This document shows, in pieces, positions 58,066 to 64,000 of a DNA stretch of 64,000 nucleotides. How positions within the stretch are numbered: the stretch's first letter is position 1; each line of letters opens with the position of its first letter. Location: the NCBI RefSeq assembly GCF_001299635.1, contig NZ_JRHN01000024.1, positions 62,001 to 126,000 on the forward strand, written 5' to 3'. The position numbers were made by a program, and so were the translations under genes. This stretch comes from Clostridioides difficile. GTDB lineage: Bacteria > Bacillota > Clostridia > Peptostreptococcales > Peptostreptococcaceae. Under the pieces are notes generated by a model. It saw only the letters and a program-made list of their open reading frames with translations, made no database searches and had not been told where the DNA came from.

Positions 58066-58690
58066 ATGATTTCAATATGTGGCAAAAATAATTTCAAAAT
58101 AAAACGTCATTCATTAAATATAAAATACACTAATGATAAAGGTAAAATTATAGAAGAAGCTGTCAATGCAAATAGGCTCTTTAACTTATATGCTTCTTGT
58201 GAGAAGGCTATGTTATTTGAGTTATTAGATAATCAAGGTAATTATTTAGAATTTATCATTGAAGATATAGAGAACCTCTCAGAATATTTAATTAATGAAA
58301 ATTCTAGTCTAAATTTATATCTATATTGTGCAGATTTAGAAAAAACACCTATAATATCAAAAAAGAAAGATCTAAAAGAAATAGATAAAAGAAATAGATA
58401 AAAGAAATGTATGTGTTATAAAAGAATAAATTACTGAAAATACCAAATTTAAAATTATTTCTTTTCCTAAAAATTGGACTAGAAAAATGCAACAATTTTG
58501 GTTAAGAAAAAACAAGTATCCTATAGTAACAGAATATTATAATTTTACTTATGATTGTTTCTTAACTCAATATTCAGCATGTTTTGTGAAATATAAAAAG
58601 AATATTGTAAGCTTATATTGGTATGCTCCTGAAGATTTATTTAATCCTCAGTTCTTTAATAAAAAGTTTGAAATGAAAATAATTAATTAA
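58066..58690 (+). pseudogene. Broken gene following the E2-like gene
   Basis: The first part (111 codons, MISICGKNNFKIKRHSLNI onward) has a good start with GGAGGTAAA and ends soon after a 13-bp tandem duplication (AAAAGAAATAGAT twice, from about 58374). With one repeat unit removed, the frame meets one more stop (near 58425) and then continues ITENTKFKIISFPKNWTRKM and on to FNPQFFNKKFEMKIIN, ending at 58690. So an ancestral protein of about 200 residues was probably broken by the duplication plus a nonsense change. The N-terminal 111 residues could still be made. The family is not recognised. Confidence 0.5.
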
Positions 58691-58713
58691 TATATTTATG
58701 GAGGTAAATAAAA

Positions 58714-59082
58714 ATGAATTTTACAGAATTATTTAGTAAACAATTAGAAGATTTAAATGAAAAACCTAAAGAAGCCAAAAACAATACACCTAGTATAAAT
58801 GATAATAAAAATAATACAGGTGTAAATAAATACTTAAAGCTTGAATCAGAATGTAAAGAATACACAAAGATTATAGTAAAAGTGTTTGGTAAAGTTATAA
58901 AAGAAATAGACAATGAAGAAGATATAGAAAATATAAAGATAAAAGATCTTACGGAAGAAGTGCTTTATACTTTTGGATACGAAGAATTGGGTAAATCCCC
59001 TGATTGGAGATTAGAACCTAGTCATGATAAAGTAGTTGCTTATTTATCTGCTACATATAGCAACTTTAAAAATAAGGGGTAA
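58714..59082 (+). CDS. Candidate ubiquitin-like protein ending in Gly, 122 aa
   Basis: A variable, polar, disordered-looking N-terminus (1-45, Asn/Lys-rich) is followed by a compact domain of about 75 residues. YTKIIVKVFGKVIKEI and IKIKDLTEEVLYTFGYEELG could be strands and a helix of a beta-grasp fold. The chain ends FKNKG, with a terminal Gly, as expected for a ubiquitin-like modifier activated by an E1. It lies directly before the ThiF gene (4 nt), as PRTRC_C/Prok_Ub proteins do. I cannot show homology by eye, so the role is a hypothesis. ATGGAGGTAA precedes the start. Confidence 0.45.
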   Translation: MNFTELFSKQLEDLNEKPKEAKNNTPSINDNKNNTGVNKYLKLESECKEYTKIIVKVFGKVIKEIDNEEDIENIKIKDLTEEVLYTFGYEELGKSPDWRLEPSHDKVVAYLSATYSNFKNKG

Positions 59083-59086
59083 TACT

Positions 59087-59770
59087 ATGGTTTCAATAAT
59101 AATAGTTGGATGTGGTGCAACAGGAAGTCATTTAATTACATTACTATCTCAACTGGCTATTTCTGAAAAAAAAATTGATGAAATTATACTCATTGACGGT
59201 GATATAGTTGAATCTAAAAATTATCGTAATCAAAAGTTTACTTCTAAAGATTTAGGTATGAATAAAGCAGAGGTCCTTTCAAGTAGATATAATAAATTAG
59301 GTATAAAAGTATCTTTTATTGATGAGTACTTAGTTAATAAAGAACTTGTTGTAAATTTAATTAAAAATTCTTTAAATGATTTTATACTTATTGGATGTGT
59401 TGATAACAATAAGGCACGTATCGTTTTAAATGATGTATTTTATGATAGTTGTATTAATTCTCTAGTTTATATTGATACTGGTAATGGAGAAGGAGATGAA
59501 AGAACTGGACAAACTGTAGTTGGTGTTAAATGTGAAAATAATATAATACATCCGCCTGTTTGCAATTATTTCCCAGAGATTTTGACTTCAAAAGAAGAAG
59601 TTAAAAATGAAACATATTCCTGTTCTGAAATACAAAAACATCCCCAAAATTTTGCAACTAACATTCTAAGTGCTACAACTACTTTCATGATAACAAACAA
59701 TATCATTTGCTTAAATAAATTTAATAAAAATTTATTTGTATTTAATTCAGATACAATTTCTATTTTATAA
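59087..59770 (+). CDS. E1-like ThiF family adenylyltransferase
   Basis: The 227-residue Rossmann protein has IIIVGCGATGSH (GxGxxG, about residues 4-15), ILIDGDIVESKNYRNQKF (the E1/ThiF D-x-D-x-V-E...N-x-x-R-N-Q nucleotide and Arg-finger region) and a candidate Cys in YSCSEIQKHPQNFATNI. This pattern, with a Cys before PQN, matches the ThiF proteins of PRTRC-like systems. It would adenylate the C-terminus of a partner protein and may form a thioester. I start at the ATG at 59087 with AAGGGGT upstream; the longer frame from 59036 overlaps the previous gene. Confidence 0.8.
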   Translation: MVSIIIVGCGATGSHLITLLSQLAISEKKIDEIILIDGDIVESKNYRNQKFTSKDLGMNKAEVLSSRYNKLGIKVSFIDEYLVNKELVVNLIKNSLNDFILIGCVDNNKARIVLNDVFYDSCINSLVYIDTGNGEGDERTGQTVVGVKCENNIIHPPVCNYFPEILTSKEEVKNETYSCSEIQKHPQNFATNILSATTTFMITNNIICLNKFNKNLFVFNSDTISIL

Positions 59771-59785
59771 GATAATAAATAAAAA

Positions 59786-59832
59786 TAGTATAAACAAAGG
59801 AGCTATCAAAGGCTTCTTTGTTTATATTACTA
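59786..59832 (+). terminator. Hairpin after the ThiF gene
   Basis: TAGTATAAACAAAGGAGC pairs imperfectly with GCTTCTTTGTTTATATTACT. It may end or attenuate the operon before the second MxKHIG gene. Confidence 0.5.
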
Positions 59833-59850
59833 CACTAGGAGGTAGCGTAA

Positions 59851-60645
59851 TTGCTTAAACATATCGGAGATACTGAGAAAATTATTTTTAGAGAAATTTT
59901 TAAATTTATTTTAAAATATAAGAAAATATGTATGAATTTAGACTTAAATATTATTAATGATACTTTCCAATTAGATGAAATTATAAAATATTATTCAAAA
60001 AATTTTTCACTAAATTATATGTTCCATGAAAGATATAGTTTAAAATATATATATATAGGTAAAACAGTATTAGAATATTTTATAAAAAATAATGTGGTTC
60101 TTAAAGAAAATATAGACTTTATTATTCAAGCTGAGATACATAATCATTTAATAGATTATTTTGACCTTGATGATGATGATTTATTGGAATATGATCTAAA
60201 TTGCATCGTGAAGTTATTTGAAAACTTAGAAAAGTTTTTTAATATAAAGTGTTTTTATGAATCACTTAGTTATTTGGCCATTGAAGATATCCCTTCTAGT
60301 CATGAACATCATAAAGTATTTCAGTCTTTAATTATTAATTTGAAATATGATATGGAAGATGGTGCTACATATGATGATTTTTTTTCACTTTATAGTAGTG
60401 ATTCTTCTGTAATTGCTATTAATACAACATTTAGTGAACATATAATAAATTTAATTAATTGTTCTTTTCCCATTTTATATGATAATTATAATCATTGTTA
60501 TACAAAAGATGGATATACATACTTTATTTTTAATGAAATCGGCTTTGAATCACATTCAATTAACATAAATAGTATTATACTTATAATTTTAGGGTATTTA
60601 GAAATTTATTTGAATAAAAGTTATAAGTCTTATTTTAACTTATAG
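59851..60645 (+). CDS. Unknown protein, MxKHIG paralogue 2 (264 aa, TTG start)
   Basis: The TTG at 59851 follows AGGAGGT. The protein begins MLKHIGDTEK and is the paralogue of 56596-57381. It is acidic in the middle (YFDLDDDDLLEYDL) and hydrophobic at the C-terminus (SIILIILGYLEIYL), as is paralogue 1. It lies just after the ThiF gene, separated by a hairpin, and is followed by a terminator at about 60654-60693. Two copies flanking the E2/E1-like genes suggest both belong to the system. No family is known to me. Confidence 0.6.
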   Translation: MLKHIGDTEKIIFREIFKFILKYKKICMNLDLNIINDTFQLDEIIKYYSKNFSLNYMFHERYSLKYIYIGKTVLEYFIKNNVVLKENIDFIIQAEIHNHLIDYFDLDDDDLLEYDLNCIVKLFENLEKFFNIKCFYESLSYLAIEDIPSSHEHHKVFQSLIINLKYDMEDGATYDDFFSLYSSDSSVIAINTTFSEHIINLINCSFPILYDNYNHCYTKDGYTYFIFNEIGFESHSININSIILIILGYLEIYLNKSYKSYFNL

Positions 60646-60869
60646 AACTTACAAAAGTCAGAAATGATTTTATATCATTTTTGGCTCTTTTGTTAGTTAT
60701 TTATTACTCAATGGTTGAATGGTTTGCTTATTCTTTTGACTAAACACCATAATATTTGAATAATTCTCTTTTATTTCTTCCATTAGCTTACCTATTTGTC
60801 TGATGTTCTTTTTAGGTTATTCTCATTTAATAAACACTTTGATAAATTGTAATATTATGGAAAAAGTAG

Positions 60870-60898
60870 TTGACTTTTAGACATTAGTCTAATATTAT
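60870..60898 (+). promoter_or_regulatory. Promoter with BlaI-type operator in its spacer
   Basis: TTGACT (-35, 60870-60875) and TATTAT (-10, 60893-60898) are 17 bp apart, and the spacer is filled by the operator TTAGACATTAGTCTAA (60877-60892). The same layout, with a perfect version of the operator, precedes the leftward blaI-type gene at 63399-63427. A bound repressor would block polymerase. Confidence 0.7.
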
Positions 60899-60910
60899 AT
60901 TAATTAAGGA

Positions 60911-60922
60911 AGACAATTGTCT
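60911..60922. promoter_or_regulatory. Second BlaI-type operator
   Basis: AGACAATTGTCT is a perfect 12-bp palindrome with the same AGACA/TGTCT half sites, just after the -10, so this gene has two tandem sites. Confidence 0.65.
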
Positions 60923-60950
60923 AAAAATACTATAAAAGGGGTTTTATTTT

Positions 60951-61706
60951 ATGAATATGAAAAATATTAAAAAAACATTCGCTTTTTCTTTAGCTGTTAT
61001 GTCATTATTTTCTACTAGCGTTTTTGCTGATACAATTAACATTAATACACATTCTAAGCAGCCTAGTTCTTATTCAATTGATTCAAAAGCAATTAGTGGT
61101 ACTACTTCATTTACAGCTAATGGTAAAAACTATACTAATCATACAGGTTGTGCAAAATTAGTTGCAGGTGTTACAGGTGCTACCACAATAACTTGCAAAT
61201 CTGGATCTGTTGATAGTGGAATAATGGGTGCACATGCTAATCTATATAATACAAATGGAACTGTTGTTAAAACTACTGGTTGGAAATATAATACAAATAA
61301 AACTAGTGGATTTACAGCTACAACAGGATCAACTACTTCAAAAGGAACATATTATACAAAAGGCACTACTAAAGCTTATAATGGAAGTGGATATAAAACA
61401 GTTGGAGCAAAACAAAGCCCAATTGCAACTATGAAGAGTTTAGATATAGAGATCTCAAATGAAGAACTAAAAGAACGTCAATATTTATATGAAACTAAGA
61501 ATATGATATCAGCACTTGGCGTAGGTGATATTGAAGGTTATGTATCTCTTGATGATTTATATTCTGAAGACAGTCAACCAAATACACCAGAAGAAGCTGT
61601 TGCTTATATGAATAAAATAGCAAAATCTAATGAAAAATATAAAAGTATACCTCTTTATGATAAAGATGGAGAAACTATTATAGGAGAATATCATATAGAC
61701 TTATAA
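60951..61706 (+). CDS. Secreted protein with C-terminal domain shared with the adjacent BlaR1
   Basis: The 251-residue protein has a signal peptide (about 1-26, ending SVFADT), then a Thr/Ser/Gly-rich beta-type region (about 40-165; two Cys in TGCAKL and TITCKS). The C-terminal domain (about 185-251) contains ALGVGDIEGYV, QPNTPEEAVAYM and SIPLYDKDGETIIGEY. The last domain is clearly homologous to the extracytoplasmic tail of the convergent BlaR1-type sensor. The middle region is faintly like lactococcin 972-type bacteriocins, but I would not claim it. Start ATG at 60951 or 60957, with AAGGGG upstream. Confidence 0.7.
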   Translation: MNMKNIKKTFAFSLAVMSLFSTSVFADTININTHSKQPSSYSIDSKAISGTTSFTANGKNYTNHTGCAKLVAGVTGATTITCKSGSVDSGIMGAHANLYNTNGTVVKTTGWKYNTNKTSGFTATTGSTTSKGTYYTKGTTKAYNGSGYKTVGAKQSPIATMKSLDIEISNEELKERQYLYETKNMISALGVGDIEGYVSLDDLYSEDSQPNTPEEAVAYMNKIAKSNEKYKSIPLYDKDGETIIGEYHIDL

Positions 61707-61714
61707 TATACATA

Positions 61715-61749
61715 AAAAAACTGATAGAATTATTTTCTATCAGTTTTTT
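61715..61749. terminator. Bidirectional terminator
   Basis: AAAAAACTGATAGAA (61715-61729) is exactly complementary to TTCTATCAGTTTTTT (61735-61749), between the convergent secreted-protein and blaR1-type genes. Confidence 0.85.
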
Positions 61750-61752
61750 ATT

Positions 61753-62994
61753 TTAATCAACTTTAAATCTTCCTATAATCTTCACACCTTCTTTATCATA
61801 AAGAGGTATACTTTTTTTAAATATATTAAAACTTCTTTTTCTTGTATATAAAACGGCTTCTTCTGGTGTTCTCGGTTGATTATCACAATCGTACAAATCT
61901 CTTTGTCTTACATACCCTACTTTCTTTCCTATACCTAGAGCTTGTATAAGTTCTGGCTCAATTAGATTTCCATTTGAATCTGTTACAGATGGACCATATG
62001 TCTCTCCATTTTTATTATAGCTAATCTTACCATCAGTATCTCCTAATATATTTTCATTTGGCTCAGAATTAGCATTAATAGAAAACATAGACCCAACTAT
62101 TATAAAAGTTAATAAAAACTTAAAACCTAGATTAATTTTCCTTTTATCTTCATTAAACATACGATTCAACCTCTTTTTTAAAATAATATTTTTTTCATTT
62201 CGAAACTGAGATACACATGTTGAATATTTTAATGTTTTTTTATATTTTATTGTATCTAATATCAGATATGCATATTCTTCGATTTCACTTGAAGTATATT
62301 CATCAATTACAATTTCATCACAGGATAATTCACATAATTCATTAAATTGTTTCTTTAGTAAATGACAAATTGGATTAAACCAGTGTATTGTACATACAAT
62401 ACTAACCATAGCTTTAAATAAGTTATCTTTCCTTTTATAATGAACTAATTCATGTCTAAATATAAAGTTTAACTCTCTACTACTATATTCTTTTTCTGGA
62501 ATTATTATTTTATAATCTCTTAATCCTATAATAGCAGGAGAATAAATCCCTTTAACTCTATATACTTTAAATCTTCTATTTATATTTAATTTTTTTACTT
62601 GGGCATCTAATACATTAATAATATCTGCATCCAAAACTTCTTCTTGTAAATTTTCTACATAGTTATAAAATTTATAATTAGCTTTTAGATGGCAAAAAGA
62701 TATTAATATAATACCTAGTATCCAAATATACATAAATATGTCTAGATTAATACTATAACCATATGATATATAACTATCAATACTATGTTTATAACTCTTA
62801 ATTATGTTATTGTTGATAGCCAATATATTTAAATTTATTTTAGACATAAATAACATTCTAAATATTATTAAAATACACATTAAATAATAAAACTTATAAC
62901 CATATCTATTTACTTTTTTAGTAAATAAAATAAACAAAAGAATTGGTACACTTATATAAATGTTTAATTTCAAAATCTCGATAAAAAGTTCCAT
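61753..62994 (-). CDS. BlaR1/MecR1-type M56 sensor peptidase
   Basis: This 413-residue membrane metallopeptidase has hydrophobic segments near the N-terminus (about 9-26, 32-50, 88-106), the zinc motif FRHELVHYKRKDN near residue 180 and a later helix near 292-312. An extracytoplasmic tail of about 100 residues follows, with no penicillin-binding domain. The end of the tail (QALGIGKKVGYV, QPRTPEEAVLY, SIPLYDKEGVKIIGRF) matches the C-terminal domain of the secreted protein encoded convergently. It follows its repressor gene by 12 nt; GTAGGAGAA precedes the ATG. Confidence 0.88.
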   Translation of the reverse strand: MELFIEILKLNIYISVPILLFILFTKKVNRYGYKFYYLMCILIIFRMLFMSKINLNILAINNNIIKSYKHSIDSYISYGYSINLDIFMYIWILGIILISFCHLKANYKFYNYVENLQEEVLDADIINVLDAQVKKLNINRRFKVYRVKGIYSPAIIGLRDYKIIIPEKEYSSRELNFIFRHELVHYKRKDNLFKAMVSIVCTIHWFNPICHLLKKQFNELCELSCDEIVIDEYTSSEIEEYAYLILDTIKYKKTLKYSTCVSQFRNEKNIILKKRLNRMFNEDKRKINLGFKFLLTFIIVGSMFSINANSEPNENILGDTDGKISYNKNGETYGPSVTDSNGNLIEPELIQALGIGKKVGYVRQRDLYDCDNQPRTPEEAVLYTRKRSFNIFKKSIPLYDKEGVKIIGRFKVD

Positions 62995-63006
62995 AAGATA
63001 ATTCTC

Positions 63007-63384
63007 CTACTTTCTTTTTTTTATCCATTTTTCAAGCTCTTTTATATCATCATCTGATATTTCATTTTCACAACCTAGTGATGAAATAAAGCTATGCATA
63101 GAATTCTTATGCATAAATTTAAAGAAATCTTTTGTTTCAAACTTCAAATACTCTTCACGTTTAACCTTAACAGTATACACAGTATTTCTACCATCTTTTT
63201 CAAACTCTAGAAATCCTTTGTCGCTCAATCGAGAAAGAACTTTTCCTGTAGTCCCTTTTGTCCATTCATGATAATCTTCCATAAAATGAGCTACTTCTCT
63301 TGCAGGTATTTTATCCATATCTTTATCCCAGATAAAATTCATAACTAACAATTCAGATTTTGGTATTTTTTTCAATTTAATCAC
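63007..63384 (-). CDS. BlaI/MecI-type repressor (GTG start)
   Basis: A 125-residue repressor: LKKIPKSELLVMNFIWDKD, then EWTKGTTGKVLSRLSDKGF for the recognition region, then a wing with NTVYTVKV. The GTG at 63384 follows AAAGGT. It forms an operon with the BlaR1-type gene. A perfect palindrome TTAGACATATGTCTAA in its promoter spacer is the likely autoregulatory site, and the same half sites are found at the secreted-protein promoter. Confidence 0.9.
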   Translation of the reverse strand: MIKLKKIPKSELLVMNFIWDKDMDKIPAREVAHFMEDYHEWTKGTTGKVLSRLSDKGFLEFEKDGRNTVYTVKVKREEYLKFETKDFFKFMHKNSMHSFISSLGCENEISDDDIKELEKWIKKRK

Positions 63385-63398
63385 ACACCTTTAAATTT

Positions 63399-63427
63399 AT
63401 TTTATTAGACATATGTCTAAAAGTCAA
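63399..63427 (-). promoter_or_regulatory. blaI promoter with perfect palindromic operator
   Basis: On the reverse strand TTGACT (63427-63422) and TAAAAT (63404-63399) are 17 bp apart. The spacer contains TTAGACATATGTCTAA (63405-63420), a perfect 16-bp palindrome. Confidence 0.75.
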
Positions 63428-63664
63428 TATATAAATATCATGTTATATAAATATTATATTAATACAAAGAGATGAAGTAAAAAAGTTCTATTTTTTACAC
63501 TCCATATTTAATTTCTATTGTTGCGATATTGATATATAACACCATATCATTACAATTCCAGAATTTCTAGTATCTCAAAATCTTTTCGTTACTTTATAAA
63601 ATCTGTTAAATGAAATGTCATAGTATATAATCAAATTTTTATTCAAAAAACTTTAAAAATTGAA
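63428..63664. other. Intergenic region
   Basis: No gene or clear site is seen; AT-rich DNA between the divergent blaI-type gene and leader element D. Confidence 0.3.
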
Positions 63665-63748
63665 CCATATTGTATGTAATAAAAAAATTAGCTATTAATT
63701 AGCAACTTAAATTTAAGCTGTATAAATCAGCTACATAAAATGGGGGGA
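63665..63748 (+). promoter_or_regulatory. Two-hairpin leader element, copy D
   Basis: CCATATTGTATGTAAT (63665-63680), hairpin 1 GCTA-N5-TAGC (63691-63703), a 13-nt spacer, hairpin 2 AGCTG-N7-CAGCT (63716-63732), then TGGGGGGAA before the start codon. Confidence 0.6.
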
Positions 63749-63755
63749 ATACATT

Positions 63756-64000
63756 ATGAAAAAAATAAATATTTCATTAAAATTATCTGAAGAGTTAGAA
63801 CAAATTGTATTTGATAAAGATGAAAGAGTAAGTCTTACTTTAAAAGGTGTATTTTATGTAAATAAACTAGTAGGAGCAAGTATTTTTGAACCAGATAAAA
63901 TTTATTTTGATGGAGATTATAGAGAAAATCCATATATTATTAATAATGATGATGGTTCAATTTTTAAAGTAATTTCTACCTCACTAGCAGTTTCAAATTA
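63756..64000 (+). CDS. Partial gene running off the window end
   Basis: The frame opens at an ATG with TGGGGGGAA upstream and encodes MKKINISLKLSEELEQIVFD and on for at least 81 residues, without a stop. The visible part looks soluble, with alternating strand-like segments (RVSLTLKGVFYVNKL, KIYFDGDYREN). It is preceded by leader element D, as is the E2/ThiF operon by element C, so it may start a related unit. No family can be named from the part seen. Confidence 0.6.
   Translation, partial: MKKINISLKLSEELEQIVFDKDERVSLTLKGVFYVNKLVGASIFEPDKIYFDGDYRENPYIINNDDGSIFKVISTSLAVSN

Larger units (their letters stand above)
60646..60950 (+). other. Terminator and operator region
   Basis: An inverted repeat at about 60654-60693 with GAAATGAT-N5-ATCATTT at its centre ends the previous unit. 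A leftward coding-like fragment around 60720-60820 has no start. The promoter and two operators of the secreted protein gene follow at 60870-60922. Confidence 0.5.

Noticed and set aside
60951-61706. Secreted protein as a lactococcin 972-type bacteriocin
   Set aside because: Only vague compositional likeness; no conserved motif that I could confirm, and the C-terminal domain points to the BlaR1-linked role instead.

Overview
The window is very AT-rich, low-GC clostridial DNA (AGGAGG-type ribosome binding sites, codons ending in A/T). It carries close homologues of Clostridioides difficile toxin genes: a 2366-residue TcdB, its sigma factor TcdR, a TcdE-type holin, and the binary toxin genes cdtA, cdtB and cdtR. 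The toxin layout is not that of the usual chromosomal loci. tcdA and tcdC are absent, the binary-toxin locus lies directly beside and divergent from a tcdB-only locus, and an intact endolysin gene follows the holin. From general knowledge, such mono-toxin plus CDT arrangements occur in divergent cryptic-clade C. difficile, sometimes on extrachromosomal or phage-like elements. The rest of the window (integrase, restriction-modification, bacteriocin genes, many broken genes) fits a mobile or accessory element. No replication or partition gene was recognised, so plasmid versus island cannot be decided here. No rRNA, tRNA or CRISPR array was recognised.

Layout. 1-5.1 kb: small genes (a CPBP membrane protease, an orphan BlaI-type repressor, a membrane-anchored XRE regulator) and two broken genes (histidine kinase, retropepsin-like protease). 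5.1-11.2 kb: complete type I restriction-modification operon hsdRMS. 11.2-12.3 kb: gene remnants including a TnpB tail. 12.4-20 kb: Fic protein, unknown proteins, a LexA-like DNA-binding domain under a probable SOS box, two duplicated XRE regulators with palindromic operators, a zinc metallopeptidase-like protein, and a BlaR1/BlaI pair. 20.4-31.3 kb: a tyrosine integrase, then a class I lanthipeptide cluster (precursor, CPBP protein, LanC, LanB, LanT, second LanC), then a decayed second copy of the integrase 3' end, so the cluster is bracketed by integrase sequence. 31.4-46.3 kb: toxin region (cdtB, cdtA, cdtR leftward; tcdR, tcdB, holin, endolysin rightward). 46.4-54.5 kb: small unknown genes, an Rpn-type nuclease, frameshifted genes, another BlaI, a lipoprotein and a secreted papain-like protein. 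54.7-60.6 kb: an unusual operon with an E2-like protein (Prok-E2 family D / PRTRC_B type), an E1-like ThiF protein, a candidate ubiquitin-like protein ending in glycine, and a pair of paralogues of unknown function. 60.9-63.4 kb: a secreted protein facing a BlaR1/BlaI pair that appears to control it through shared operators. A truncated gene ends the window.

How genes may work together. TcdR probably drives tcdB from TTTACA-type promoters and CdtR drives cdtAB. The holin and endolysin may serve toxin release. LanB and the LanC proteins would dehydrate and cyclise the precursor and LanT export it. The last BlaR1/BlaI pair and the secreted protein share both promoter-embedded operators and a homologous C-terminal domain, suggesting a sense-and-respond unit. 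The E1/E2-like operon, and leader elements with two small hairpins at fixed spacing found upstream of several genes in the right-hand third, are the most novel-looking parts.
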